DNA of 13,429 nt. Source: JANOAR01 sp031411235. Lineage in GTDB: Bacteria > Verrucomicrobiota > Verrucomicrobiia > Verrucomicrobiales > Verrucomicrobiaceae. Below the pieces are notes generated by a model. The model did no database searches. It saw only the letters and a program-made list of their open reading frames with translations, and was not told the origin of the DNA. The position numbers were made by a program, and so were the translations under genes. Of the stretch, positions 1 to 7,780 are shown piece after piece; the first letter of the stretch is position 1; every line of letters starts with the position of its first letter. Where the stretch lies: contig JANOAR010000038.1 in NCBI GenBank assembly GCA_031411235.1, positions 1 through 13,429 on the forward strand, written 5' to 3'.

Positions 1-602
1 CGCTGCATGTTGTAGTCGAGGTGCGGCAGATAGACGAGAGACAGGCTGGGCCAGTGTTTCTCCTCCACCCACTTCGCCGAGGCCGCGATCCAGGCGCTGC
101 TTTTGATGTCGGCGGCAGGACCCCAGAAGCTCGGAAAGGGGAAGGGTCCGAGGTCTTTTTTGATCCGCTCCCTCATGCCCATCGGCTGCGTGTGGACATC
201 GAAAAACTTGCGGCCATCCACCGGGTAAAGTGGTCGCGGGGTGATGGCGTAGTCGGCGCTGGAATACATGTTGTACCACCAGAACAGCTTGGCGCAGGTG
301 AACTCCGGCTCCACGCGGCGCAGCGCCTCCCATAGCTTTTCGCCGTGGACGAGGTGGTTGCTCTGCTTCCAGAAGCGGTGCTCATCGTACTCGCGGTCGT
401 ACCAGCCATTCGCCACGATGCCGTGGTCGCGTGGCAGTTTGCCCGTCAGGTAGGTGGCCTGCGCTGTGCAGGTGAGGGCAGGCAGCACAGGCTCGATTTT
501 AGCGAAGCGATGGCGCTCCAGGAAGGCTCGAATCTGCGGCGTGGCATCCGAGATGAGCCGCGTGGTGAGTCCGACGACGTTGATGACAGCAGTACGTTGC
601 AC
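1..602 (-). CDS. alkaline phosphatase / nucleotide pyrophosphatase family protein, EboF-like (3' end outside window)
   Basis: About 200 N-terminal residues are visible; the gene runs off the left edge. The protein starts MQRTAVINVVGLTTRL and continues with LTCTAQATYLTG near residues 43-54, then HGIVANGWY, FWWYNMYSSADY, and LPHLDYNMQR at the edge. This pattern belongs to the alkaline phosphatase superfamily branch with type I phosphodiesterase/nucleotide pyrophosphatases, which hydrolyse phosphoester bonds. Thr44 in LTCTAQ aligns by eye with the nucleophilic Thr of NPP enzymes, and the Asp of HLDYN looks like a metal ligand. The segment resembles EboF of the ebo clusters, but no other ebo gene is in view. 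The start is a GTG at 602; the frame has no ATG just upstream, and MQRTAVINVVGL fits the usual N-terminus. It lies 13 bp after the DUF3307 gene on the same strand, so the two probably form an operon. The family call is firm; the substrate is unknown. Confidence 0.85.
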   Translation of the reverse strand, partial: MQRTAVINVVGLTTRLISDATPQIRAFLERHRFAKIEPVLPALTCTAQATYLTGKLPRDHGIVANGWYDREYDEHRFWKQSNHLVHGEKLWEALRRVEPEFTCAKLFWWYNMYSSADYAITPRPLYPVDGRKFFDVHTQPMGMRERIKKDLGPFPFPSFWGPAADIKSSAWIAASAKWVEEKHWPSLSLVYLPHLDYNMQ

Positions 603-615
603 GATGGCGCACGCT

Positions 616-1020
616 CTACGCCACGTAGCCCGCGTAGATCAAGCCCACATACGCAGCCTTGCAGAGATAGTGGGCCGCTTGGTCTGTGTTGAAGCCCGTC
701 CAGCCCTCGCACTTCACGAAGTCGATCAGCCAATGAACGATGAACTCGATAAAGGCCAGGATGGCAGCCCCCTTCACGAGCGGCCCCAGGATGAAAAATA
801 CCAGCCCCGCGTGGGTGAGGGAATGCGCCGTGAGACAATGCCACCACATGCTGCTCGGTTTGCCATCGTCGGTATCCTTGGGCACTAAGTTCCGGTTCTT
901 GTTGATGGCGAGGAACTCCGTCTGCAACGGGAAGTCCGCGATGGCATGGCCGATGGCGAGCGCGAAAAACACGGTAAGCGCGGACCAGAAATCGAGGGGT
1001 AGATGCACGGACTGAAGCAT
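616..1020 (-). CDS. DUF3307 domain-containing small membrane protein
   Basis: The protein has 134 residues from the ATG at 1020. It carries the DUF3307 signature IGHAIADFPLQTEFLA near the N-terminus. Further on are hydrophobic segments with WWHCLTAHSLTHAG, then IEFIVHWLIDFVKCEG. The conserved His and Asp residues in these segments (GHxxAD, HCLTAHSLTH, HWLIDF) are typical of the family, whose function is unknown; predicted location is the inner membrane. A longer reading frame exists from a TTG at 1056. The ATG at 1020 is preferred because GGAG lies about 10 nt upstream and the extra residues do not look conserved. The gene ends 13 bp before the phosphatase-like gene, so both are probably cotranscribed. 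It may serve as membrane partner of that enzyme, but this rests on adjacency alone. Confidence 0.85.
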   Translation of the reverse strand: MLQSVHLPLDFWSALTVFFALAIGHAIADFPLQTEFLAINKNRNLVPKDTDDGKPSSMWWHCLTAHSLTHAGLVFFILGPLVKGAAILAFIEFIVHWLIDFVKCEGWTGFNTDQAAHYLCKAAYVGLIYAGYVA

Positions 1021-1073
1021 GGCTGAAAAGCTCCACTGCGCTTTGTGAACTGGCAACTAGAAAGCCGAGGTTT

Positions 1074-1090
1074 GGCTAAATGGCTTAGCC
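1074..1090. repeat. short inverted repeat in the divergent intergenic region
   Basis: GGCTAA and TTAGCC are separated by five bases, midway between the divergent DUF3307 and glycosyltransferase genes (gap 1021-1146). A second small inverted repeat, GCTTC (1123-1127) and GAAGC (1135-1139), sits just before the glycosyltransferase ATG. Either could be an operator or an mRNA hairpin. Both are short enough to arise by chance, and no convincing -35/-10 pair was found. Confidence 0.25.
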
Positions 1091-1146
1091 TCGCGCAACG
1101 CCTGCGCTTGCCCCATGCCTTAGCTTCTATTAGCGAAGCGGCTGTC

Positions 1147-2796
1147 ATGCCCACTCGTCTCGCTCTGCTCCTCATCACCGTTCTCTGGTCTGTCCTCTAT
1201 TTGCCGGGGCTAGGCACGCGCGAGTTGCAGGGCGAGGAGGCGCGGCGAGTGCTGCCGGGGCGCACCATGTTGCAGTCGGATGAGTGGATCGTGACGCGCA
1301 GCGGTGGCAAGGTCTATAACCGCAAGCCACCGCTGGTGAACTGGATGAGTGCGGCGGCGATCTCGATTACGGGCCGTATGGATGAGTGGACCGTGCGCCT
1401 GCCCTCGACGTTGATGCTGCTGGCGCTCGCGCTCAGTGCTTATATCTGCCTGCGCGGCTGGCTGGGCGACGACAAGGCGTTGCTGGTGGCGCTCATCGCG
1501 CTGACCAATGTTGGCTTTCTTGAAAAGGGGCGACTCATCGAGATCGAGGCGCTGTACATGGCGCTGTTTGGCATGGCGATGGTGGCGTGGTTAGGGCTGC
1601 GCTGGCAGGGCCGCGAGGTTGCGGCGTGGGTCGTGAGTGGGCTGTTGCTGGGGCTGGGCTTCTTGGCCAAGGGGCCCGTGCATGTGCTCTATTTCTATGC
1701 CATCGCAGGCTGCGTTTTATTAGCCGAGAAGCGCCTGCGCGATCTGCTGCGCTGGCCCCATCTGCTGGGCCTCGCGTGTTTCTTCGTCGTGTGGGTGCCC
1801 TGGGCCGTGATGAATGCCTCGCGCAATCCCCAGCGCGATTCGGGCGAAGTGTGGATCGACCAAGTCACGCATCGGCTGGGCTTCGTGGAGTTCGACTTTG
1901 TGAACTACCTGCTGCAAATCCCGCAGAGCCTCATCAACCTGCTGCCCTGGGCGTTGTTCCTGCCGCTGTGCTGGCGCAAAGAATTTGCGGCGAACACGGC
2001 TGTGCCGGGTAGTGCTGCCTCAAGTGATAGCGCACGCCACGCCCAGTGGATGCTCGGCCTGCGTCGCGGTCTATTGCTAGCCTTCCTGCCCATCGCGCTG
2101 CTGCCCTCGTCGCGGCCCAGATTCATGCTGCCACTGAATATCCCCGCTGCGATCCTCATCGCCGAGGCGCTGAGTCGGATGTCGGTAGAATGGCTGGCGC
2201 GGGTCGGGAAGTGGTGGCGTGCGGGGTGTCGTGGCCTAGCAATGATCTCGCTGCTGGGGCTATGCGGCATCGTGCTTTTCATCGCGGTGGCGACGATTGC
2301 TCCACAAACAGCAGCTCTGCCGTGGCCTCCTGTTTATGCGTGGGTGCTCGCGATGATAGCGATGGCGGGCATCGCTTGGTTCATGCGCCGCAAGTCAGAG
2401 CAGTCCATGACTCTGGCATCCCTCGGCATCCAAACTTCGCTCGCGCTTGGCTCCGTCGCCATCCTTGCTGCTCTCATCTTCTTCCCCCTTAGCACTGCCC
2501 ACGACGACCTCAGCCCCTTCGCGGCCAGCATCACCCAGCACACGGGTAAGGACTCGCGCCTCATGCTCTACAAGATCGACGAGCACATGTGGCCCTTCTA
2601 CCTGGGCCTACGCTGCTACGAGGTGGCCGACATCAAACTGCGCCCCGACGACATCCGTTGGATGCTGACGGGCAGCGATACCTGGAAGACACAGCAAGCC
2701 ATGCTGGAGCAGCGCCTGGGCAAAGCCGGAGCGCCCGTGCCTCTGACGGATCCGAGAACCAAAGAGAGCTACGTGTTAGTCGAGTTTCAGCCGTGA
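1147..2796 (+). CDS. ArnT-like GT-C family glycosyltransferase, polytopic membrane protein
   Basis: The product is 549 residues from the ATG at 1147. An upstream in-frame GTG at 1045 would add 34 residues with no membrane character. MPTRLALLLITVLW begins the first transmembrane helix, as expected for this fold, so the ATG is chosen. After helix 1 the first extracytoplasmic loop has LGTRELQGEEARRVLPGR (residues about 22-39), DEWIVTR, and RKPPLVNW (59-66). This matches the acidic-pair loop and the KPPLxxW motif of ArnT/PMT-type GT-C transferases, which move sugars from polyprenyl-phosphate carriers to acceptors on the periplasmic side. Many further hydrophobic helices follow, then a soluble C-terminal part (SPFAASITQHTG onward), as in ArnT relatives. 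The acidic pair here is Glu-Glu, where Asp-Glu is commoner. Donor and acceptor cannot be told; glycosylation of lipid A, a polysaccharide or a protein are all possible. It converges on the PhoH gene. Confidence 0.85.
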   Translation: MPTRLALLLITVLWSVLYLPGLGTRELQGEEARRVLPGRTMLQSDEWIVTRSGGKVYNRKPPLVNWMSAAAISITGRMDEWTVRLPSTLMLLALALSAYICLRGWLGDDKALLVALIALTNVGFLEKGRLIEIEALYMALFGMAMVAWLGLRWQGREVAAWVVSGLLLGLGFLAKGPVHVLYFYAIAGCVLLAEKRLRDLLRWPHLLGLACFFVVWVPWAVMNASRNPQRDSGEVWIDQVTHRLGFVEFDFVNYLLQIPQSLINLLPWALFLPLCWRKEFAANTAVPGSAASSDSARHAQWMLGLRRGLLLAFLPIALLPSSRPRFMLPLNIPAAILIAEALSRMSVEWLARVGKWWRAGCRGLAMISLLGLCGIVLFIAVATIAPQTAALPWPPVYAWVLAMIAMAGIAWFMRRKSEQSMTLASLGIQTSLALGSVAILAALIFFPLSTAHDDLSPFAASITQHTGKDSRLMLYKIDEHMWPFYLGLRCYEVADIKLRPDDIRWMLTGSDTWKTQQAMLEQRLGKAGAPVPLTDPRTKESYVLVEFQP

Positions 2797-2817
2797 CCAG
2801 TGACCGAAAAGCAGTGC

Positions 2818-4410
2818 TTATAACAGCCTCGCCCCCGCTTCTGCCAAGGGGCTGCGTTCGCCTTTGAGCAGTGGCACGTGAGCAGCGAAGGGCTGGCCGC
2901 GCATCCTTTGGCGGGTATAGACGAGGCCGTTGCTACGGCTGTCCACATAGGGGTTGTCGATCTGCGCAGGGTCGCCGATGAGCACGAGCTTGGAGCCGCG
3001 CGACATGCGGGTGACGACGGTTTTAGCTTCCAAGGGAGTGAGCTGCTGCGCCTCGTCGAGGACGAAGAAGCGATCGGGAATGCTGCGGCCTCGGATGTAG
3101 CAGAGGGCTTCGATTTCCAGGATACCCTGCTGGATGAGGCCGTCGTAGGGGGTGGCGATTTGGCCGTTGGTTCCGGTTTGTTGAGGCTCGTTGGGGGCTT
3201 GGTGTTTGTTCTTTTTGCGCTGTGGTCCTTGGCTGTGGACGATGGGGCGCATGAGCAGGTCTAGGGCGTCATAGACGGGCTGCAACCAGGGGCGCATTTT
3301 GTCCTGCAAGGAGCCGGGTAGGAAGCCGACGGTCTGGCCCATGGCGACGATAGGGCGGCTGACGGTGAGACCGTTGTAGGTGTGGTCAAAGACTTGGGTC
3401 AGCGCGGCGGCAACGGCAAGCAGTGTCTTGCCTGTGCCTGCCTGGCCAAAGCAGGTGACGAGGGTGATCTCGGGGTCGAGGAGCGCATCGAGAAAGCACT
3501 GCTGACCGAGGTTCATGGGCTTGATGCTGCGCCCATGCTGCACGCGCAGGGACTCGGGCAACTGTAAGCGCTGGAAGCCGCGCTTTAACCTAAACCGTGC
3601 GGGGATCGTCTGGCGATCTCCGGTGGAGAGCAGGACGTATTCGTTGTCTTCGAGTGCGGCGATTCGTTCGGCGGGCAAGTCTAGGGCACCGCTGCTGGCA
3701 AAGCGTTGTAGCTCATATGGCGAGATGTCGATGCGGGCGAGATCGAGGTTGGCCACGTCGCGGACTTCGACTTTGTCATGCTGGTAGTCCTCGCAGTCCA
3801 GGCCCACGGCGCGGGCTTTGAGCTGCATGTTGAGGTCTTTGGTGATGAGGAGGACGGGGCCGTTGGCGTTGCTGTCCTTGAGGGCGAGGGCGCAGGCGAG
3901 GATGCGGTGGTCGATCTTTTCAGTGTCGGGGAAGAGTCGGCGGAAGCGCTCCAGCGCCGGGCCATTACTGGCGACGGGATCATAGACGGCGAGGCGCACG
4001 CTGCCGCCGCCCAGGGTGGGCACACCTTGGGTGATGAGGGCACCATGCTGGGAGAAGACGGCGCTGAGCGTACGATGCACCTCGCGGGCATTGGCTCCGC
4101 GTTCCGAGGGCTCCCCTTTAAACCGATCCAACTCGCTCAATACATCGACGGGAATGGCGACATGATTGTCGGCAAAGCGTTGCAAACACGCGGGGTCGTG
4201 CAGCAGCACGTTGGTATCCACGACGAAGGTTTTCACCCTGCTGGAGGTGTTGCCTGCCTTCTTGCTTTTGGCGCTTGTGCTGGGCTTGGTTTTTGTATTT
4301 TCAGCAGCGGGTGGCGATGCCGACTGAGGGGGCGGGGGAGTGTCGTTGCTGTCGGTCGGCTGGGGAAACAGGGGGAGGGTAGAAAGGGAATCTTGATCCA
4401 TAAAAATCAT
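2818..4410 (-). CDS. PhoH family protein with N-terminal PIN domain (PhoH2/YlaK-like)
   Basis: This is a 530-residue fusion of a PIN nuclease domain and a PhoH ATPase. Residues 1-58 are rich in Pro, Ser, Thr and Lys and look disordered. The PIN domain starts at FVVDTNVLLHDP (Asp65) and runs to about residue 200; ITKDLNMQLKARAVG matches its late acidic motif. The PhoH part has Walker A GQAGTGKT (322-329, Lys328), Walker B FFVLDEAQQL (Asp452-Glu453), then TRMSRGSKLVLIGDPAQID and NGLVYTRQRM. Mycobacterial PhoH2 proteins with this architecture are reported to be RNA helicases with ribonuclease activity, so a cytoplasmic role in RNA processing is likely. The segment between the two ATPase motifs contains a Lys/Gln-rich stretch (about 388-415) that looks like a flexible insert. 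The ATG at 4410 is chosen; another ATG lies three codons inside, and a TTG at 4539 would add unconvincing sequence. No clear Shine-Dalgarno was seen. Confidence 0.93.
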   Translation of the reverse strand: MIFMDQDSLSTLPLFPQPTDSNDTPPPPQSASPPAAENTKTKPSTSAKSKKAGNTSSRVKTFVVDTNVLLHDPACLQRFADNHVAIPVDVLSELDRFKGEPSERGANAREVHRTLSAVFSQHGALITQGVPTLGGGSVRLAVYDPVASNGPALERFRRLFPDTEKIDHRILACALALKDSNANGPVLLITKDLNMQLKARAVGLDCEDYQHDKVEVRDVANLDLARIDISPYELQRFASSGALDLPAERIAALEDNEYVLLSTGDRQTIPARFRLKRGFQRLQLPESLRVQHGRSIKPMNLGQQCFLDALLDPEITLVTCFGQAGTGKTLLAVAAALTQVFDHTYNGLTVSRPIVAMGQTVGFLPGSLQDKMRPWLQPVYDALDLLMRPIVHSQGPQRKKNKHQAPNEPQQTGTNGQIATPYDGLIQQGILEIEALCYIRGRSIPDRFFVLDEAQQLTPLEAKTVVTRMSRGSKLVLIGDPAQIDNPYVDSRSNGLVYTRQRMRGQPFAAHVPLLKGERSPLAEAGARLL

Positions 4411-4603
4411 TGTGCCGTGGGTTCGCAGCGACGGCTGGGCGCGATGCGCTCGTCGATGCGTTGAGCAGTAACGGGGCCAGCTTGGAGCCGTGCTGTGGGG
4501 AAAATCATTCGCGCCATGAAAGAGCTTTGACGCTCGCAAATACAGGCCAGCGAGGCAAGCACGGAATCCACTGGATTGCGCAAAAAACGCCCGACACTTA
4601 TTT
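4411..4603. other. intergenic gap between phoH-type gene and secreted Ig-like protein gene
   Basis: This 193-bp gap lies downstream of the secreted-protein gene and upstream of PhoH, so it should hold the end of one transcript and the promoter of the next. Just past the secreted-protein stop, on the minus strand, is a run of six T, and after it a weak inverted repeat (AATCC/GGATT, 4565-4577). The order and strength do not make a convincing intrinsic terminator. No clear promoter could be picked by eye. Confidence 0.4.
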
Positions 4604-6964
4604 TTAAAACGTCGCGGTGCCTGAGGTGACGGCGGTGTTGCTCACGGTATCGCCCGACACCGCAGGTGAGGCGGGCAGCAGGAAGTAACCGATGGCCTGG
4701 GGAGGGCTCGCGCCTTGCAGCAGCACGCCACTGAAGGGCACGAGGCGGGTCACGGTTGTTGGGGCTGGCGCAGACAGAACGCCGGGGGTTTTGATCAATG
4801 TGAAGCTGCCCGCAAAGGTGCCTAGCGTGGGGTTGATCGACGTGATTTTCATCAGCGTGGGGTTGGCCACACCGCTGCCAAAGCTGGCCTTGTGAGCCGT
4901 GCTGATGCTGAAGGAGCGGTCTATGGGGCCATTGTCGTAGAGGGTGGTCTCTACGCCTCCATCGAAGAAGCTGATCGAGGCATTATTGGGATCCGCCAGT
5001 GTAGGGGCGGGGATGCCGAGAATGACGCTGCCTGGGGCAGGCGCGAGGTAGCGAGTGCCGAGCACATCGAGCGAGGTGTCGAAGCCGTCTTTATAAGCCC
5101 GCACTGCCTGCGCTTTCTTGCGCCAGGAGACGTTGCCGAGCAGGGTGCTCAGGTCGGGCAGGGATTGCGGAGTGATGACGGGGCGACCCGAGAGGGCTCC
5201 TTTGCTACTGTAAAGTGTCACCCACAGGGGTACTTCGGCAGTGCCTGCGCCCGTGTCCCATAGAGCCCCGGAACCCGTATAGGCAGTGCCATCGGCGAGC
5301 TGCCCACTCCAGGTCGCGACGGCGGTGTTCGCCGCGACACTCATCGTCAGATAACCCGAGCCGTCCGGCGTGCCTGCGGTCAGTGTCGGCGGTGTGAATG
5401 CGGCGGTGTAGCGTGCCACATACGGTGCCGCGCTGGCTGTTGACCACGCGAGGCGACGCCCTGTGAGTAGGGTAGAGAAGCCAGTGCCATCCAGATCCAC
5501 GCTGCCAGAGACTTCGCTTGCACCGGGTGCCGTGATGTCCAAGACGGTAATTTTGAGCAACAGCGGCGACATGCCAACGCGCGTGATGGTGTAGGTCGGG
5601 ATCGTGGGATCGCCTGTGAGCGGCATCTGCAATCGGGTATTAATGGGGTAAACCTTGGTTTCGTGCTTGATCCCTAGGCCGGTCAAAATAGGGGTGATTT
5701 GGCCAATTTTCAGCGTGCCCGTGATGACGCCCGTTTTTGAACTGGTGAAGGTGACAAAGCCGCCCATATCCGCCGAGACATTCGCATCACGCGCGATGAG
5801 TGCGGAGAAACTGCCCTGTGCCAGTGCGGGCAGCGGCTCCACCACGAGGTCGAAGCTCGTCGTGCCCGCGACGCCCTTCACCGTGACATGCGCCGTGCCA
5901 TTATCCGCACCCACCGCGTCGGGTATGCCTTCAATGGTGCTCGTTGCTTGGTTCATTTTCAGGCCTGCTGGCAGACCCGTCACGATGTAATTCGCAGGAG
6001 GGGTATCGAGCGGGACAAACAATGAATACGTGCCGCTGACGATGGCGTGGGGCACCATCGCAGGCACATGCAGCGTGGGGGCATACGTGCTCTCTTGCAC
6101 AATGTGGTGGGCCACGCCGCCGATGAAAATATCGCCAAACCGCGCCGCCGTGCTCGTGTTCGCCGTGAGCGAGATCGTCACGCTGCCATTGCCCGTGCCG
6201 AAGGTTGGCGTCACCGTCGCCCAGGGCAGCGCTTCGACCACCGTCCAGGGTTGCGGCGTCGTCACCGTCACAGAAATCGTCTGTGCCGTGGGTGCTAGGC
6301 CTGGGCTGTTCGCGGGTGCCAGCATGCAACTGCCCAGCGTCAGCGTCACCACCCCAGCGACACTTTTTCCACCAAAGGCATCGCTGGCGATGTAGGTGAA
6401 GCTGCCGCCCGTGAAGGTCTTTGCCGCCGTGAAGACCAGCGTGTTGCCCACCTTCGTCACCGTGCCCTGGGCGGCACCCGGCTGGGTGTAGGAGGCAATG
6501 GCCAGGGTATCGCCATCGCCATCCGTATCGTTCACCAGCACATCGAGAGTGGTCTTGGTGGAAGGCAGCATGGTGTAGGGATCGGTCACAGCGACGGGGA
6601 AATCATTGGCGATGAATTTCACATCAGCTCCCCGCACGACGGTGCTCCCCGTCTCGGCTCGCACCCGGTAGTGGTAGGTGGCGTGGCGCGTTAGGGAGGC
6701 CCGCACTGTCGTCACAACCGTGGGCACCGCACTGCTCATGTATGTCACATAGAGCGCATTGCCGTAGGCCGTGGTCGGGCCAAAATCGAACCACACATTC
6801 GTCCCCGCTCCCTTGGCATTCACCACACCCGTGAGCGTGGCACTGTCGTGCGTGATATTTGTCGGCGCTGTGGTCGTGGCCGAGGGCGCAGCGTAGGCCT
6901 TAGCGGCAAGCACTAGCGACGCGATGAGCGCCACCACGAGACTTGAGTGAGAATGAGAAGTCAT
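4604..6964 (-). CDS. large secreted protein with fibronectin/Ig-like, BACON and putative-Ig domains
   Basis: The product has 786 residues and starts with a Sec signal peptide: MTSHSHSSLVVALIASLVLA, with a likely cut after AYA (residue 25). A GTG at 6997 would extend it by 11 residues, but the ATG at 6964 places the signal peptide correctly. Mature domains in order: an Ig/fibronectin-like domain (27-115, ITHDSATLTGVVNAKG and TYHYRVRAET); a cadherin-like domain with VLVNDTDGDGD and FTYIASDAFGGKS (120-215); a BACON-like domain with PWTVVEALPWATVTP and HHIVQES (225-290); and a putative-Ig domain with VTGLPAGLKMNQATSTIEG (295-380). The remaining 400 residues are beta-rich units with motifs such as WSGQLADGTAYTGSG, LYSSKGALSGRP, and TLGTFAGSFTL near the end. 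Such units recur in verrucomicrobial secreted proteins. No catalytic motif, PEP-CTERM or other anchor was recognised. A role in surface adhesion or polysaccharide binding is possible but unproven. Confidence 0.85.
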   Translation of the reverse strand: MTSHSHSSLVVALIASLVLAAKAYAAPSATTTAPTNITHDSATLTGVVNAKGAGTNVWFDFGPTTAYGNALYVTYMSSAVPTVVTTVRASLTRHATYHYRVRAETGSTVVRGADVKFIANDFPVAVTDPYTMLPSTKTTLDVLVNDTDGDGDTLAIASYTQPGAAQGTVTKVGNTLVFTAAKTFTGGSFTYIASDAFGGKSVAGVVTLTLGSCMLAPANSPGLAPTAQTISVTVTTPQPWTVVEALPWATVTPTFGTGNGSVTISLTANTSTAARFGDIFIGGVAHHIVQESTYAPTLHVPAMVPHAIVSGTYSLFVPLDTPPANYIVTGLPAGLKMNQATSTIEGIPDAVGADNGTAHVTVKGVAGTTSFDLVVEPLPALAQGSFSALIARDANVSADMGGFVTFTSSKTGVITGTLKIGQITPILTGLGIKHETKVYPINTRLQMPLTGDPTIPTYTITRVGMSPLLLKITVLDITAPGASEVSGSVDLDGTGFSTLLTGRRLAWSTASAAPYVARYTAAFTPPTLTAGTPDGSGYLTMSVAANTAVATWSGQLADGTAYTGSGALWDTGAGTAEVPLWVTLYSSKGALSGRPVITPQSLPDLSTLLGNVSWRKKAQAVRAYKDGFDTSLDVLGTRYLAPAPGSVILGIPAPTLADPNNASISFFDGGVETTLYDNGPIDRSFSISTAHKASFGSGVANPTLMKITSINPTLGTFAGSFTLIKTPGVLSAPAPTTVTRLVPFSGVLLQGASPPQAIGYFLLPASPAVSGDTVSNTAVTSGTATF

Positions 6965-7009
6965 GAGGAGGAAAAAGTTCGCAAAGCTACCAAACACAGC
7001 GGCAGATTG

Positions 7010-7780
7010 CTACCTCTGACTCGGCTCCGTCACTGGGATGCGTTGCGCGGGGGGAACGTTCAACCGCTGCTCCAGAATACGCAAGTCGCGCAGCACGCTG
7101 GAATAGGGGCGGCCACGATTATATGTCGAGAGCAGAATCGTGTAGGCCTGCTGCCAGGCCTCTCGGTCATCTGGGATGAGCACCATCTGATAAGCCGCCG
7201 CGCGTTGATTGAACGCCAGCCCACCGTTCCGAAAGGCTGCCAGATAGTGCTGCGCCGCCTGCCGGTGATCGGGAGGCTCCACCCGCTCGGTATAAAAAAA
7301 GGCAAGCCGCTCGTGCAGCCGATGGCTCTGCGGGCAGTGCTTCAGCCCCTCATCGAGGAACTCGATGCCGCGCTGCACATACTCGCGAAAATTTTTCCGC
7401 CGATGCAGCGAGGGCCGACTTTTATCATAGCGATAGTAGCTCGCCGCATCCAAGCCCATGCGCGTGCCCGCATCGTCCCAGTAAAAATCCAAGCGTGGCT
7501 CCAGCCGCGTGGTCAGCGTCAGGAGACTCTCCACCTCCGACCATTTCACCTCTTCAAACGCTGCGAACGCCTGCAAATACGTCATGCTCGCCGCCAGCGA
7601 CCGCATCCCACCCAGCGCCCCTGCGATGACCGTCTGCCCCGCATTCTCCAGTCCCCCCAGATTCACGGGTGCCGTGATGATGCCATGCTCGCGAAAGCGC
7701 TGCGTCGCACGCTGTTCCAGCGGCAGCTTTGCGATGCCTAGAACAATGAAAACCAGCACCGCTATGTGGGTCTTTTTCAT
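7010..7780 (-). CDS. membrane-anchored TPR-like protein of unknown function
   Basis: This 256-residue protein has one N-terminal hydrophobic segment (MKKTHIAVLVFIVLGIAKLPLE), either a membrane anchor or an uncleaved signal. The rest is helical and resembles degenerate tetratricopeptide repeats: AASMTYLQAFAAFEEVKWSE, YVQRGIEFLDEGLKHCPQS, RLAFFYTERV, AAQHYLAAFRNGG and REAWQQAYTILLSTYN. TPR proteins act as scaffolds; no enzyme motif is visible. Its ATG overlaps the permease stop in an ATGA arrangement, and AAAAGGAG lies directly before the start (only 2 nt from GGAG to ATG), so translation is probably coupled. This suggests the protein works with the permease, perhaps as a periplasmic partner. 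I do not recognise a named family. Confidence 0.75.
   Translation of the reverse strand: MKKTHIAVLVFIVLGIAKLPLEQRATQRFREHGIITAPVNLGGLENAGQTVIAGALGGMRSLAASMTYLQAFAAFEEVKWSEVESLLTLTTRLEPRLDFYWDDAGTRMGLDAASYYRYDKSRPSLHRRKNFREYVQRGIEFLDEGLKHCPQSHRLHERLAFFYTERVEPPDHRQAAQHYLAAFRNGGLAFNQRAAAYQMVLIPDDREAWQQAYTILLSTYNRGRPYSSVLRDLRILEQRLNVPPAQRIPVTEPSQR

Noticed and set aside
446..1036. 196-residue open frame on the minus strand
   Set aside because: It overlaps the DUF3307 gene and the phosphatase start in another frame; those two have recognisable motifs and this one has none.
3778..4464. 228-residue open frame on the plus strand
   Set aside because: It is antisense to the PIN domain of the PhoH gene, which has clear motifs.
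4565..4603. possible intrinsic terminator after the secreted-protein gene
   Set aside because: On the minus strand the T run precedes the five-base-pair inverted repeat, which is the wrong order, and the stem is weak.
6947..7741. 264-residue open frame on the plus strand
   Set aside because: It is antisense to the TPR-like gene, whose start, ATGA overlap and membrane segment are better supported; its Arg/His-rich translation is typical of a shadow frame.
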